From: Plazaster borealis
Taxonomy: Eukaryota; Echinodermata; Asteroidea; Forcipulatida; Labidiasteridae
Direction: 5' to 3'
Assembly (NCBI GenBank): GCA_021014325.1
Contig: CM037472.1
Span: 34,744,234 to 34,808,233, forward strand
Length of the DNA: 64,000 nucleotides
Positions 9,254-20,410 of this stretch are shown piece after piece (the first letter of the stretch is position 1; every line of letters starts with the position of its first letter). The position numbers and the translations under genes were made by a program. The notes under the pieces were generated by a model. The model made no database searches and was not told the DNA's origin. It saw only the letters and a program-made list of their open reading frames with translations.

Positions 9254-10707
9254 ATAACGGATATCTCTTAGTAGTTAAAGTTTATTGTCAAGATAACTGT
9301 GATTCAGATGTTCGGATGTTGGTTCAACTTCAGTAAACATGTCTAGACAATTTTTGTCTTTACATTTTAATGCTATCAAACCAGTAACTAAGTACACACC
9401 TTTAGTGTATAACAATGAAGGAAACATATACAGTATAAATTATCGTCCACCTTGCATGTTTGTAATTGTTTGTAAACTTTATAACCGTTTGTTATTCAGT
9501 TTCCATCTTATTTGTAAATGAACTTCTCCCAGTCCAGTTTGGATTCTGCATTTTGTAGTGTGAACAAAGACAGACTTCCAACTTGGGCTAAGCAAAACAT
9601 CCATATTCTGGGAAAATACCTGTCTCCCAAAGCAGACTCGGTGTTTCCAGAGTGGCTCTTCAAACGACCTTTTAGGTCACTTCACAACCCTCGCCCTCAC
9701 CCTATTACTTCAACCATAACGCTGGGTGACTGACTGTCGGTACCTTTGCCCCATTTTCCACAGACTGTATGAAACAATGCGCACTTAGTGTCATAGATTG
9801 TTGGGGTTTTTTGGAACGAAATGCGTTTACAGTATACAAAGTATCAATAAAGAGACAATAAAAGTTACCTGTGAAAGTTTCAGTTGCATATACAGCGTCT
9901 CTACTTATTGAGAAAACGGCAACAAACTGTCACGGTATTTTTATCAAGGACGTCGAACCCATCCACAACAGGTAGACTTTTAAAAGTCTGATTTCAGATA
10001 AAAGTCTGAAATTTCTGTTCCCTGATGCAGGATAGTTGCCAGTAAAAAGTCCCCAAAATAAAAGTAAGGTCTCGCTCTGTGTGAGAGCTCTTGAATAGAT
10101 GGGGAGGGTGGCCATAACCAAAATGAGAAACAGGAAATTACAGTTAAAACATCTGCTCTGCTATATAATGAGCATTATACCAATAGTGAACTTTAATTAG
10201 TGAACATAAGTGAAACTTAATTAGTGAACATATAATAATGAACTTATTTAAAGGTAGGGTCATAGATTGGTTTTTGTCAATGTTATGCTGATAATACAGG
10301 CACAATTTTCAAGAAAGATATAATAAAAGTCACCTGTGAAAGTTTCAGCTGAATTCAGCGTTATTGAAAACAAAATGTCACGGTATTTCCATCAAAAAAG
10401 CCGAACCCATCCACAATAGCGAGGTGACAGTGGACACCAACCGCATCTCTGACCGCATCATTCATAAACGGACGTACGTGACCACAAACATTTGATTCTC
10501 CAAAAGTCGCCTGTTGAAGGCGATCTTTTGCGATTCAAATTAATTGTCGACATACTTTTACTGATTTATCATCAACGAGGGCACTTCAGATGCTTTCTAC
10601 CATTGCCATCTTTATCAATAAGTAGGCTTTCTGAAATAAAAAAATATCCGGGTTCATCAAAGTGTGACCTTACCACCAAATGTTGCTTCAGGCAATGCAT
10701 ATTTGTC
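9254..10707. other. 3' flank of copy 1 with an internal direct repeat
   Basis: No gene is visible. Part of this flank (about 9518-9605) resembles the 3' flank of copy 4 near 46830-46920, so the paralogy extends past the coding exon. A segment at about 9850-9970 recurs at about 10315-10425 in direct orientation, sharing an 'acctgtgaaagtttcag' stretch and 'cgaacccatccacaa'. Possible polyadenylation signals (aataaa) occur at about 9846 and 9857. Confidence 0.55.
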
Positions 10708-10910
10708 TTTTACACCGCAGCGAGGGGTTTTGTATTGTGATACTGCCAATTCCTGTCTTCAGATGAGGCTACAAACATTAATTATGCCTATAAAGGTTTA
10801 GGTTTAGGGTAAGGGTTAGGGTATAAGGTTAGGGTTAAGGGTTAGATGTAGTCTCCTATCTCAAGACGGAATTGACACTGTTAGTACAAAGCCTCTCGCT
10901 GCGGTGTAAA
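10708..10910. mobile_element. fold-back element with a telomere-like core
   Basis: Long imperfect inverted repeats of about 65 bp (left from 10708, tttacaccgcagcgag; right ending at 10910, ctcgctgcggtgtaaa) flank a central tract of degenerate TTAGGG repeats at about 10798-10846. This is the form of a small non-autonomous fold-back or MITE-type element. I could not define a clean target duplication. A second, unrelated small element with a TTAGGG core lies at 45297-45477. Confidence 0.6.
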
Positions 10911-11438
10911 AAAATGCTTCCCGCTAAGTATCTTATACAGATTTGTACGTGGCCGTAGTCTTTGCTCAATTCGCTGAATGTAACAAGTTGGCTATTGTAC
11001 TTTGACTGATTGTATTATTTAGTTGAGTTCTTTTTTCACTTTTTTCTATAAGACTTTAAATAAAGGGCGCTTAAGAAGAAGACAGTTTTTAAGAAGGTTA
11101 CTCTGTCAAAATAAAAACGGCAATCAGATTATGACCTTAATAAGAGTTGTCCTTAATTATTACAAGGTTTCCATCTGGCATTTGTATGAAATCAAAGTCT
11201 TGCACCTCATAATAATTATAATTTCGGATATTAAAAAATTTCGACAAACTGCAGAATTGGGTGCAAGGAAATACTCAAATTATAGCCGTTTTCTTTATGT
11301 TATCTACTGAGACACCACTACACTTGTAAGATGCAAGGTTATGTCAAAGTCCCTTGCGTATTATTTTAAGAAGATTGCAACTTGAATTTGCAGACATGAA
11401 ATATCGGTGAATGTGCTCAATTAATCCTAGGGTATTAC
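10911..11438. other. AT-rich spacer
   Basis: I see no gene, RNA gene or clear repeat between the fold-back element and the tail of the minus-strand LINE. Confidence 0.4.
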
Positions 11439-12073
11439 TTTTATTATTATTATTTCATTTTATCACAGCATGCAACGGGCTACGTCCCGTAGTCTTAGAT
11501 CTCAAGGGTCTTTCTCATGATCCTCGCTGTTCCCAAGAGCGCCGCCTTCTGTAACAGATCTACTCTCACATTGGTCCCTATTTCATCTAGATGTTTCCCC
11601 AGTGCTTTGGGAATGGTGCCAAGTGCTCCAACCACCACAGGGACTACTTTTACCTTTACCTGCCAAATCTTACGAAGTTCCCTGGCCAGGTCTTGGTAAT
11701 TTTTGATCTTTTCTACCTATTTCGAAGCTACCCTTATATCGCCTGGTACAGCTATGTCAATGAGATGACACCTCTTCTTCGTCTTATCTAAGACTACAAC
11801 ATCCGGACGACTATGTTCTATAAGATGATCAGTCTGAATGTTAAAGTCCCAGAGGATCTTGACCTGGTCGTTCTCTACAACTTTTTCCGGAACACGGTCG
11901 TACCATTTCGCAAGCACTTTGACACCATACTTCTTACACAGATCCCAGGGAATCACCTTGGCCAACTTGTCTGTCTTCCTTTGTACTCCGTCTGGGCCAT
12001 CTTACTGCATTTGCTGACAATATGAAATACAGTTTCCTCTGCTTTATTACACATTATACACATAGGAGAGACG

Positions 12074-12921
12074 CAGCGGCGTAACTAAGGGGGGGGGCAA
12101 CGGGGGGCACGTGACCCCCCCCCCAATTGATGTCCGTGCCCCCCCCCCCCGGTGCCCCCCCTTTGAAATCTGGACTTTTGTGATTGGAAATTTCCAGAGT
12201 AAAATGTTACATTTTATACGCTTTGATGAGATAATTTCGATGTAAAAAAAAAAACAAAAATCAATTTCCATGCAGAATTTTTTTTTTTTTACACTCACGC
12301 CAGATTATCTTTTGAAAAAAATAGTAAGTAACATAAAAAAGGCGATGAAAAGGGGGCATGTTCAGGCCCGTAACCAGGAATTGTTTTGGGGGAGGCGAAT
12401 ATGAAAGAAAAGGTACATCGGCGCGTTAGCACCGCCCGTCACGTAGCGACGCATGGGGAGTAGGAGGAGGATGTGCCCCCCTCAGAAGATCGAAATTTTG
12501 TAAAAAAGAATGCCCAATATTGGTTATTATATCTGAAAACAACTCAATTACAGCTTTGTATCAATATTTTTTCTGCATATTTAATGCTCAGACGGTGTAT
12601 CATACCACCGATTGCGTCCTCTATTTACATCTTGGTATATTATTTTATGTTATAAATGTCATAATTTAACGATAATAAGTCACAGTTACGATGCAGACTT
12701 TTTTAATTAATTATTTTTTGCAGACTTTTTTATTCTATTTTTTTAATTATTTATTTATTTATTTTTTAAGGGGGGGCCGTCCGACCCCACCCCCACCCCC
12801 GATTACGGGAATCAGCTTGTTTTAAAGAAAAGGCAAATGGAAACTTGGCCAGAAGTGCCCCCTAGAAAAAATGGTGCATCCCCTTGTGCCCCCCTGAAAT
12901 TTTACCCTAGTTACGCCGCTG
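12074..12921. mobile_element. hAT-like non-autonomous element, 8-bp TSD
   Basis: This is an 848-bp insertion in the LINE. The ends are inverted repeats, CAGCGGCGTAACTAAGGG and its near-complement CCCTAGTTACGCCGCTG, flanked by the perfect 8-bp duplication gagagacg (12066-12073 and 12922-12929). CAG...CTG ends with 8-bp duplication are hAT hallmarks. No transposase frame is visible. The interior has G-runs next to both ends and an AT-rich middle. Removing the insert and one TSD copy restores the LINE reading frame. Confidence 0.85.
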
Positions 12922-13076
12922 GAGAGACGTTTGCTTTCTCTATACTTGCCTTCATTACATTTGTCCTTAGAGACTGGTCTTGCGCTGCAGTAATCAAGCC
13001 CTCGGTTTCCTTCTTCAGTTCTCCACTCTTTAACCAATCCCAGGACTTGCTGCTGGCCACTTCCTCAGAACACCTC

Positions 13077-13268
13077 CAGGGGCGGATCCAGGATTTTCCA
13101 AACAGGGGGGCGTGAAAATATACCAAGCAGCAATATCTTCCCTTCCCCATTTCTCCCCCCCTTCTCTCTCTCTCCCTCTTTTTTTCTTTTCTCCCTCATT
13201 TTTTTTCTTCTTTTATATGAAAAAGGGGGGGCGTGCGCCCCCACGCCCCCCCCCTGGATCCGCGCCTG
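13077..13268. mobile_element. short TIR element, CAGGGGCGGATCC family, 5-bp TSD
   Basis: This 192-bp element begins CAGGGGCGGATCCAGG and ends CCTGGATCCGCGCCTG, with G-rich and C-rich subterminal runs and a pyrimidine-rich interior. The flanks carry the 5-bp duplication acctc (13072-13076 and 13269-13273). Taking out the insert plus one acctc restores the LINE codons exactly, so the duplication really is 5 bp. The same end sequence and a 5-bp duplication recur at 62430-63502. Confidence 0.8.
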
Positions 13269-13778
13269 ACCTCAAGAACCGGCCATGAAGTGGTTTGTTC
13301 ATCCAATCTTGATGTCTTTCCTCTTTCCTTTCCCTCTTGTACTCCTTCAGCCCAACCTCGTCTGCCCTCGTGTACTTTTGCGGAACTTTCAACAAGCTCG
13401 ATCCTCCTCGGTCCTCCTGATATGACAATGCAAGCTCGTGCGTTAGATGTTAACACTGTCCACCACGCTCAGCAACCCCCTTCCGCCCTCTGACCTCGGA
13501 AGATAGAGTCTACTAACATTTGCCCGCGGGTGTAGCATGGCATGCATGGTCATTAGTTTTCTTGTCCTCATGTCAGTGACATCTAGATCTTCTTTAGTCC
13601 ACTCGACAATACCCACACTGTACCTCATCAAAGAAACGACCCATGCGTGACTGTAGGTACACCTCTTGACAAAAATTAAAACTTTCTCCAATTATACGGC
13701 CTTTATTCACGTAATGAGAATTATAGTCTTGATGATTTGATTAATGTTAGCGGTATTGAACTGTATGCTTCAGTGTCA

Positions 13779-13860
13779 GCGGCGTAGCTAGGAATATTTC
13801 GGTGGGGGTGGGGCACAGGGGGGGCATTGTGGGGGGGAATATGGGTTTGTCGGTGGTGGG
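13779..13860 (+). repeat. orphan hAT-type terminus
   Basis: The sequence cagcggcgtagctagg followed by G-runs matches the left end of the element at 12074. I found no matching right end or 8-bp duplication downstream, so this looks like a truncated or deleted copy. Confidence 0.5.
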
Positions 13861-14159
13861 GTTCATGTACTCCTAGCCCTAGAACTATGAGGTTTGATCC
13901 GCTATCGTCTCCACGAACCTCATAGAGTGACATGTACAAAATCCTATTAGAAACTTTTTGCCCTTCACATTTAAATGCACCTGGAGTTCTCTGGTGAAAC
14001 CGGATCTCGCGAAAATTAGGCTCTACGTGTTTTTTTTGTTCTCACAATGAGCTCGGCGCGGGTCCAGAAAATCCACTCCTCAAGAAAAGGTTAAAATCTC
14101 ACTGTTTTTCAGAATCCTCGCCTTCCGGTAGCAATGTGGCCGCCGCCGTAATTTATAAA

Positions 14160-14500
14160 TGGTATGCTGCGCGCTGCGCTGGTAACGATAACCAATGGTT
14201 CATGTACACAAAATTGGTTTATGTGCGCGTAGCATGACTTTTTGGTCTCTCCGGTAATCAATGGTTTGCAGCGCGCAACGCGGGTCACAATTATTACCAT
14301 GTTATTACCAACCAGCCTCGCTACCATGGGCAGCGCGCCGTATCGATACCTCTCGCAAGGCATTCTGGGAAAGAAAACGAAATGGCGCGGCGAGATCGTA
14401 CACCATGGGAACGAGGTTGATTACCAACGGTTTATGTCTTTAACACATGAACCGTTGGTTATTGTTATCGTTATCGTTTACCAGCGTAGCGTGCATCACA
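14160..14500. repeat. imperfect inverted-repeat (fold-back) element
   Basis: A left arm at about 14174-14205 (ggtaacgataaccaatggtt then catgt) is matched in reverse complement by a right arm at about 14443-14485, which has an extra short duplication. Several related segments lie between the arms, GC-rich and with repeated gcgcg and ccatgg. It is probably a degenerate MITE. The remaining 13860-15050 holds G-runs, GT-runs and no gene I can support. Confidence 0.45.
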
Positions 14501-15582
14501 CTAGACTTGATGACAAGTCGTTAGGCGCTGCCTATTTGTCTGCCGTTCATGCAACAGTCACAGTGCGATTATACACATGCAACAGTCGTAGGTAGCGCGC
14601 GACTGACTCACACACTCATACTGGGATCGAGGATGAGTGTACCGTCCCCGTAGCTACACCGCGCTGTAACTGCACCGCGCTTAACAATTACCGTCTTGAC
14701 TTCAAGACTAGCATCACACCAACTGTTCATTCCGCTGCATTGCATTGATCAACACGTGGGCGCGCGCGCTTCCGGTGATGATAGCGACAATAAGATTACG
14801 ACTAAAGTTTTGTTTACTTTATTGCAAATGAAGGCCTACAAATAGCAGATGTATTTTGTTTTGTAATGTTTTGTTTTCATTCTTTTAACTTTCTTTTTGT
14901 GTGGGCACATTTGCAATTTTTTCATGGGGGGGGGGGACCTGGGGGGCACTGGAAATGTGTGTGTGTGTGGGGGGGGGGGTACTCTGGTGTGAGCCTTGAT
15001 CTCCCCAAACCACTCTATGAAATAAACACATATTCATAACAATAACAATAATTATATACCTCAATTATTTAAACAAGTGGCTACATTGAATTACTTATGT
15101 AATTAAATCTACTGTTTTTGAGGGGAAAACACGCAAAACAAAAATATCTTATATTGTTGGGAAAGTAAAATTTTGCGATGAATTATCTGAAAGTAAAACA
15201 AATTAAACAAAACAACGAAGAAAACCCGAGAATAAGACTTGGCCTCCGTTTCCGGTTACTTGTGAACAATTACGAATTTTACCCAACTGACGTTCATGTT
15301 ATCATTAAACCTATGTGTCACAAATGTCATTAACAAGAAAAGAAAACCCGTACCAAGTTTTAATTTTGTTTCAATGTTAATTTTAACCAATTCGTTTTAT
15401 TATATAAAAATAGAAATTGAATTTATGTGAACATGCTAATGGGTATTTTTAAGTAGGATTTGAAACTTTGCATGGTGGAAATACGATATGGAAAGGTTTG
15501 CGGAAACACCATGTAATATCTCTAAATGAGTTGGGGTGGTTCTGAAAAGAACCGTTGGTTTCAACTCGACGTTTCGATCAGT

Positions 15583-15630
15583 ATGCTCTGATCGTCTTCT
15601 GGAAAATCCTCCAGAAGACGATCAGAGCAT
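15583..15630. repeat. 21-bp perfect hairpin
   Basis: The arms 15583-15603 and 15610-15630 are perfectly complementary (atgctctgatcgtcttctgg type) around the 6-base loop aaatcc. The motif 'ctcgacgttt' occurs on both sides, at about 15566 and 15636. This resembles terminal sequence of a mobile element, possibly Penelope-like, but I see no coding support. Confidence 0.6.
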
Positions 15631-15919
15631 GTTTCTCGACGTTTCCCCAAGTTTTTGACAAAAGTATCACTTCAGACAGAGGTTAAGATCCAGCAGAACG
15701 CTACGTCGAACTTACCCTTTAAACCTCTGCACGTAAATTCCCTTCATGCAGCGTAAATTTCACAAGTGGTGAGAATTTTGAACGACAAAGATCGTGCGGT
15801 GTTCAAAAGTTTGCGCCCTAGCTATCCTGCGCAATTTTTTTTAAATTCATGCGAGGAAACAAAGTTGGCACACCGCGCGAATTAAAGCAAGGACAACTTC
15901 AAAGATTGCGCCCAACAAT

Positions 15920-16553
15920 CATTCTCAGGAATGTGGTTTTACAGAAAGGGATTCAAACATTCAATCTAAGAAACGTTTCATGCATGAAACGTTTCTCAGA
16001 TTGTGTGTTCCAATTAAAGGCATCGTACACGTTTGGTAATTGTCAAAGACCAGTGTTCTCACTTGGTGTATCCCAACATATGCATAATATAACAAGCCTG
16101 TGAAAATTTGGGCTCAATTGGTCATCGAAGTTGCAAGAAAATGATGAAAGAAAAAACACCCTTGTTGTACAAATTTGTGTGCTTTCAGATAGGAATAAAA
16201 GGCTTCTAGCTAGAAGTCTTTTATTATTTTAGTGAGAAATTACCTCTTTCTCAAAAACTACGTTACTTCAGAGGGTCGTTTCTCAGAATGTTTTATACCT
16301 CAGCTCTCTGTTACTTGTTACCAAGTCAGTTTTCATGCTAATATATATTTTGAGTAATTACCAAACGTGTACGATGCCTTTAAGGATTATACGTCCTGCG
16401 TGGACATACCGCTGCAGATTTTCGGCGATAACTCAAAACGCTAACACCTTTTGAAATGAAATTTTCACACATTTCACGTTTTATTGTATATATCTAAATT
16501 TGTATAGGATTAAAAAAATCGAACGGTTTTATAAACCAAAGGTATACTTCGCC
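15920..16553 (-). mobile_element. palindromic MITE, block A copy, split by the TTAA MITE
   Basis: The segments 15920-16013 and 16384-16553 together match the reverse complement of the element at 45648-46027. The right end, ggtatacttcgcct, adjoins ttaa at about 16554. The central palindrome gaaacgtttcatgcatgaaa occurs near 15970-15995. The left part beyond 15920 is missing. Confidence 0.65.
16018..16379. mobile_element. TTAA-type MITE, copy 1
   Basis: This 362-bp element begins AGGCATCGTACACGTTTGG and ends with its complement CCAAACGTGTACGATGCCT. It is flanked by TTAA (16014-16017 and 16380-16383). Block B keeps the empty site: ccaatcaaggattattcg near 37370 against ccaaTTAA[insert]TTAAggattatacg here. 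TTAA duplication points to a piggyBac-type or Kolobok-type transposase acting in trans. The element is inserted inside an older palindromic MITE. Confidence 0.85.
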
Positions 16554-16916
16554 TTTAACCATGTTTAGCTTACCGAAAAAGAGCAGGATACCAGTCACAG
16601 ATGGTACATGCGACATCGTATTTGGGTATTGGTTTGGAACATTATTCTGTTGTTAAGCAAAACTGTTTTGTACTTTTTGTGCAAGCACGAAAATGGAGCC
16701 TGGGTTGACATTGACAGCATTAAAATCCAGAACTATAATTTAAAAATCAATCTGTAGTGGAACCAATTTATTCACCCGAATCATATTTAGCTTTACAAAA
16801 ATGAAGGAAAGAAATAAAAGGAAAAATGGTCCTTTGCACAGTTAGAAAGCCTGAATTGTGAGACAATATTCCTGCGTTGTGCACAAATCAGTGACTTAGA
16901 GATGTACGGTAGTTAT

Positions 16917-17810
16917 TCAGTTTGGCAGTAAACGCTGAGCGTACATCTTGTCATAGTAAGGCATCGAGGCATCAGTGCAACGGAGGAAGTAGTCAGGCAA
17001 CGACGACCGGTCGGGCAGAGCACTGGGCTTTCCGAAGGAGCAGCTGTCGAACGCTCTTTGGTAATACCCCCATACTCGATTCCCTTTAAGTAATAAGTTA
17101 GATGCTAACCACTGCTCGACAATCGCATCTCCGGCCTCCCACTGAAGACACTTTTCATCGAAGGGAAGACCAATCTCCTTAAAGAGGGCTGATAGGATGG
17201 CTTTGGGGTCAGTGAGGAGGTCATCTGCATCTATGATGATTGCCTTTGGATCGTGTACCTCCCTCACATGCTCCAGCAATTCGATCATCTCACGGAAGAA
17301 GAAACCTGGAGGAAACAGTACGGGGACAACGTCAAGCTCATCAAGCTGAAACTCATGCGGAGTAAAACTCTGGTACACCTTCTTCCAAGATGCGAAGACC
17401 TTCAGAGGATGACGGATAAGAAACACGTGGCGGTAATCTTTTGGGAGAAATTCCAGCTTGTCAAGGACAGAAAAGGCGCTGTCTTTACAGAAGACCAACT
17501 TTTTGCCAGTGTAAGGAGCTTCAAGTTGCTCCTTGACAAAACCAAATGTATAGTCGGAGATGTCGCGCCCTCCTGTGAATGAAGACCTCTTGTTAGTTTC
17601 TTCAGTTAGAGCCGTTGCTGAGGCTCGATGAGTAGCATCTTTCAGTCCCTCGGGCCCATACCAGTGAGCGTTGACATAAGGCTCGAAGAGTATAGTTGAA
17701 TCATCACTGGCAAAGCTCATGAACTTAGTGAAGGCAGTAGAGACGGAACGAGGCACCGCCCACATCATGAGCCGAACCTGTCCCGACGAATTGCAATCGT
17801 AATTTGCCAT
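16917..17810 (-). CDS. sulfotransferase-like P-loop protein, copy 2
   Basis: This is a 297-residue single-exon coding region in inverted block A. The ATG at 17810 directly follows a splice acceptor on the minus strand; the open frame upstream of it is intronic. It contains the phosphosulfate loop (AVPRSVSTAFTKFM), the 3'-phosphate motif RHPLKVFAS, and the IIDADDLLTDP segment. It differs from the other copies by two extra residues in QLDELDVVPVLF (the others read QLDEVVPVLF) and by Tyr-Phe in place of Asp-Val near the C-terminus (LPDYFLRC). It looks intact. Substrate and location are unknown; it is probably a cytosolic PAPS-dependent enzyme if active. Confidence 0.85.
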   Translation of the reverse strand: MANYDCNSSGQVRLMMWAVPRSVSTAFTKFMSFASDDSTILFEPYVNAHWYGPEGLKDATHRASATALTEETNKRSSFTGGRDISDYTFGFVKEQLEAPYTGKKLVFCKDSAFSVLDKLEFLPKDYRHVFLIRHPLKVFASWKKVYQSFTPHEFQLDELDVVPVLFPPGFFFREMIELLEHVREVHDPKAIIIDADDLLTDPKAILSALFKEIGLPFDEKCLQWEAGDAIVEQWLASNLLLKGNRVWGYYQRAFDSCSFGKPSALPDRSSLPDYFLRCTDASMPYYDKMYAQRLLPN

Positions 17811-18255
17811 CTGTAAGAAACACAATTGTTGAAATCTATCAGACTATACGTGTACTACAAAATTAACAACAAACAACAAATGACGACGACGACAACAACA
17901 ATAATATTACGTAGTTGTTATATAGCGCTTTACAATAGGCGAGGGGTCTGAAAGCACTCCTTCATGATTAAAAAAAGAAGAAGTACAAATGCTGTGTTAT
18001 TATTAAAAGAAAAGACAATTTATATATAATAATGATGAGCATTTCACTAAAATACTACACGCAAAATCACACGACTACGTCCAAATAATATATAATGATT
18101 AATCTCTTGTGACTAATTTTGTAGCGGACATTGTGCATTGGTTTATTTTTGCTTGTTTTTTGGCTCATTATTTTAGAGCACTCTTATCCCTTAACATTTG
18201 CTTGTAGACCACATAGATTTTGTCATGTACTCTTTGTAGTATAAATACACATTAA

Positions 18256-18623
18256 AGGCACTGAACACGTTTGGAAATTGTCAAAGACCAGTGTTGTCAC
18301 TTGGTGTATCCCAACATATGCATAAAATAACAAGCCTGTGAAAATTTGGGCTCAATTGGTCATCGAAGTTACAAGAAAATGATAAAAGAAAAAACACCCT
18401 TGCTGTACAAATTTGTGTGCTTTCAGATGGGAATAAAAACTTCTTGCAAGAAGTTTTTGTTATTTTAGTGAGAAATTACCTCTTTCTCAAAAACTACGTT
18501 ACTTCAGAGGGAGTCGTTTCCTACTATGTTTTATGTTAGCAACAGCTCTCCGTTGCTTGTTATACAAAGTAAGTGTTTATGCTAATATTTGTTTTGTGTC
18601 ATTACAAAATGTGTACGATACCT
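18256..18623. mobile_element. TTAA-type MITE, copy 2
   Basis: This 368-bp copy of the same family (AGGCACTGAACACGTTTGG ... GTGTACGATACCT) is flanked by TTAA at 18252-18255 and 18624-18627. The matching place in block B, near 35535-35550, has a single attaa and no insert. An internal palindrome (acttcttgcaagaagt) occurs near 18439. Confidence 0.85.
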
Positions 18624-19259
18624 TTAAACATATCAAACATTTAAAAGTTGGGGGAAAGGCCTATAATACCTATTTCAATACTGTCCTTATTCTACGATTC
18701 CAAAAATTACGGCAGGTCAAGTCATTGTCTTTGTATTGTTTGGTAAAAAAATAAAAACAATTTGTTTTTGTTTTTTGTGTCATATAGGCCTACTTTTTGT
18801 TGGACCTACTGAAAAAAGTACTAGTACTCTAACATTAAGCCTTGCAGCATCTAAAGACATTCTTCAACAATTCTGTTGCGTACAGTGTAGTCTTCTGGCA
18901 GTAATGCCATTGAACTCGGGGGGGGGGGGTGGTTGAGGAGAGTTGCCCAGACAGCCCACCGATTGTCCACCGCCCTATACGGAAACATAAACATCGGTCA
19001 GAATTCCCGAACGTAGGCCTGTTGTTAACGTTCGTTAGCCAACACCTACCATGCCTACAGGCTACAACAACAACAACAACAACATAATCAACTACACTTA
19101 AGTTTTTGTTCAAACAAAAACAAGGTGTTCGGAAGACACGTCAAAATTAGCAGAGCTGATTAAAACAAAAGAGAACATTTTGTAAACACTGTAGGAAATA
19201 TTGATATACGTGAAGTTAATCGTGGTTCCAATAACTTGCAGGTTTGAAACAATAAACTT

Positions 19260-20410
19260 TGATCGTGCCTTTTTTGAAAACCGATGACGTCATCATGACG
19301 TCATAGCTTTTTTCCTATCCGGACATAGAGATTTACAAAGTTTGTGTTATGTTTTAATCTTTGTTGAACTATGCAACAGGTTTTCTGTAATCAATTATTC
19401 CTTTTAAAAAACTTGTTCACGAGAGGGCGCTGTTGAAATAATCACGTCATTACTCTTTTAATTTAAATGCCCAGGGGTCAATCTTTATTTCATACAAAGA
19501 GACCATGCACAAATTCCGTATCATATTGTTTGCAGACTTCAAAACGAAGCCTTGGAATATTTATTTTCACTAAAACTTCCGGTTTTGACAGGAAGTAAAG
19601 GTCACATAGTGTCAAACTTTTGTAAGATTTGTACAATACGTCAAGGTCTTTCATATGGTGCATATACCTTGTATGTAGCAATTATGGTTCTCCAGATATG
19701 AATTGTTTAAATATGAAACGTTGATTTGATGTTGTGACGTTATCATCCCGAAAAAAAATGCTGTTTCATCTGCACACTAAGATCTAAGTAGATGGTAAGT
19801 TTCAAGTCTAAATCCTTGTTGGTTAAAGAGACATGAACTTTTGAATTATTGGGTCATACTTTGTACGTGATTTGTAAAATACGTCAAGAGCTCGTATATT
19901 GTACATTACTTTGTATGTAGCAGTTATGGTTCTACAGATATGAATTTTTATTACTAATAAACGTTGACTCAATGTTGTGACGTCAGCGATGACGCCATCA
20001 ACCCGAACTATTCGTGGTTTCATTTTAACACCTAAGTACTGTGTAAGTTTTAAGTCTGAACCCCTTTTGGTTCATGAGATATGATTGGTTTTCTATAAAA
20101 GAAAATTTAACTTCCGGTTTTGACCAGAATTAAAGGTCATTATGAGGTCGCAACCTATGAAAGATTTGCAGAATCGTTAAAGGGCTTTCAGATGAGGTAA
20201 TGATTGTTAGTGTAGCGCGTATAGTTTATAAAATATAATGATTGTATTATTTGTAACATGAATCAAGAGATTCCATATGGTTCAATGATCTTGTATGTAT
20301 CCTTTATGGTTCTCCAGATATGACGTTTTAAAATATTTCACGTTATGACATCATCGATGACGTCATCATCCCGAACAAGTTGCGCTTGATCAGTTTCAAG
20401 TCTGTTCGAC
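19260..20410 (-). repeat. degenerate tandem repeat rich in TGACGTCA, block A
   Basis: This region is made of diverged units of roughly 250-350 bp. Each unit includes a 'tctccagatatgaa' segment, a 'tacattacaaggt'-like segment, an 'aaaccggaag' segment and one or two TGACGTCA palindromes (for example 19285, 19297, 20355). The inverted counterpart lies at about 33660-34830. Short open frames in it (such as 19490-19681) arise because the repeat is repeated, not because of selection that I can see. No target-site boundaries were found. Confidence 0.55.

Larger units (their letters stand above)
11439..13690 (-). pseudogene. minus-strand LINE, C-terminal half of pol
   Basis: This is a degraded non-LTR retrotransposon pol read on the minus strand from about 13690 to a TTATTATTA-type tail at about 11440-11455. 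Characteristic C-terminal segments occur in order: a 'tRKLMTMHAMLHPRANVSRLY' stretch (13500-13580), a 'HGRFLRS' stretch (13280), 'ETEGLITAAQDQSLRTN' (12965-13010), a CxxC knuckle at 12050, 'KILWDFNIQTDHLIEHSRPD' (about 11800-11870) and 'VVVGALGTIPKALG' (11600). A TAG at 11714-11716 and several frame changes disable it. Two TIR elements are inserted (12074-12921 and 13077-13268), and each restores the LINE frame when removed with one TSD copy. The 5' half is missing. Confidence 0.8.

Noticed and set aside
13779..15000. Complete hAT element starting at 13779
   Set aside because: No matching inverted end or 8-bp duplication was found downstream.
15583..15630. Hammerhead ribozyme, as found in some Penelope-like elements
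   Set aside because: I could not find the conserved CTGANGA and GAAA core around the hairpin.
19490..19681. Similar short open frames in both arms (also 34422-34616) as a small conserved gene
   Set aside because: They lie in the degenerate tandem repeat, similarity follows from the duplication, and the C-terminal parts differ by frame changes.
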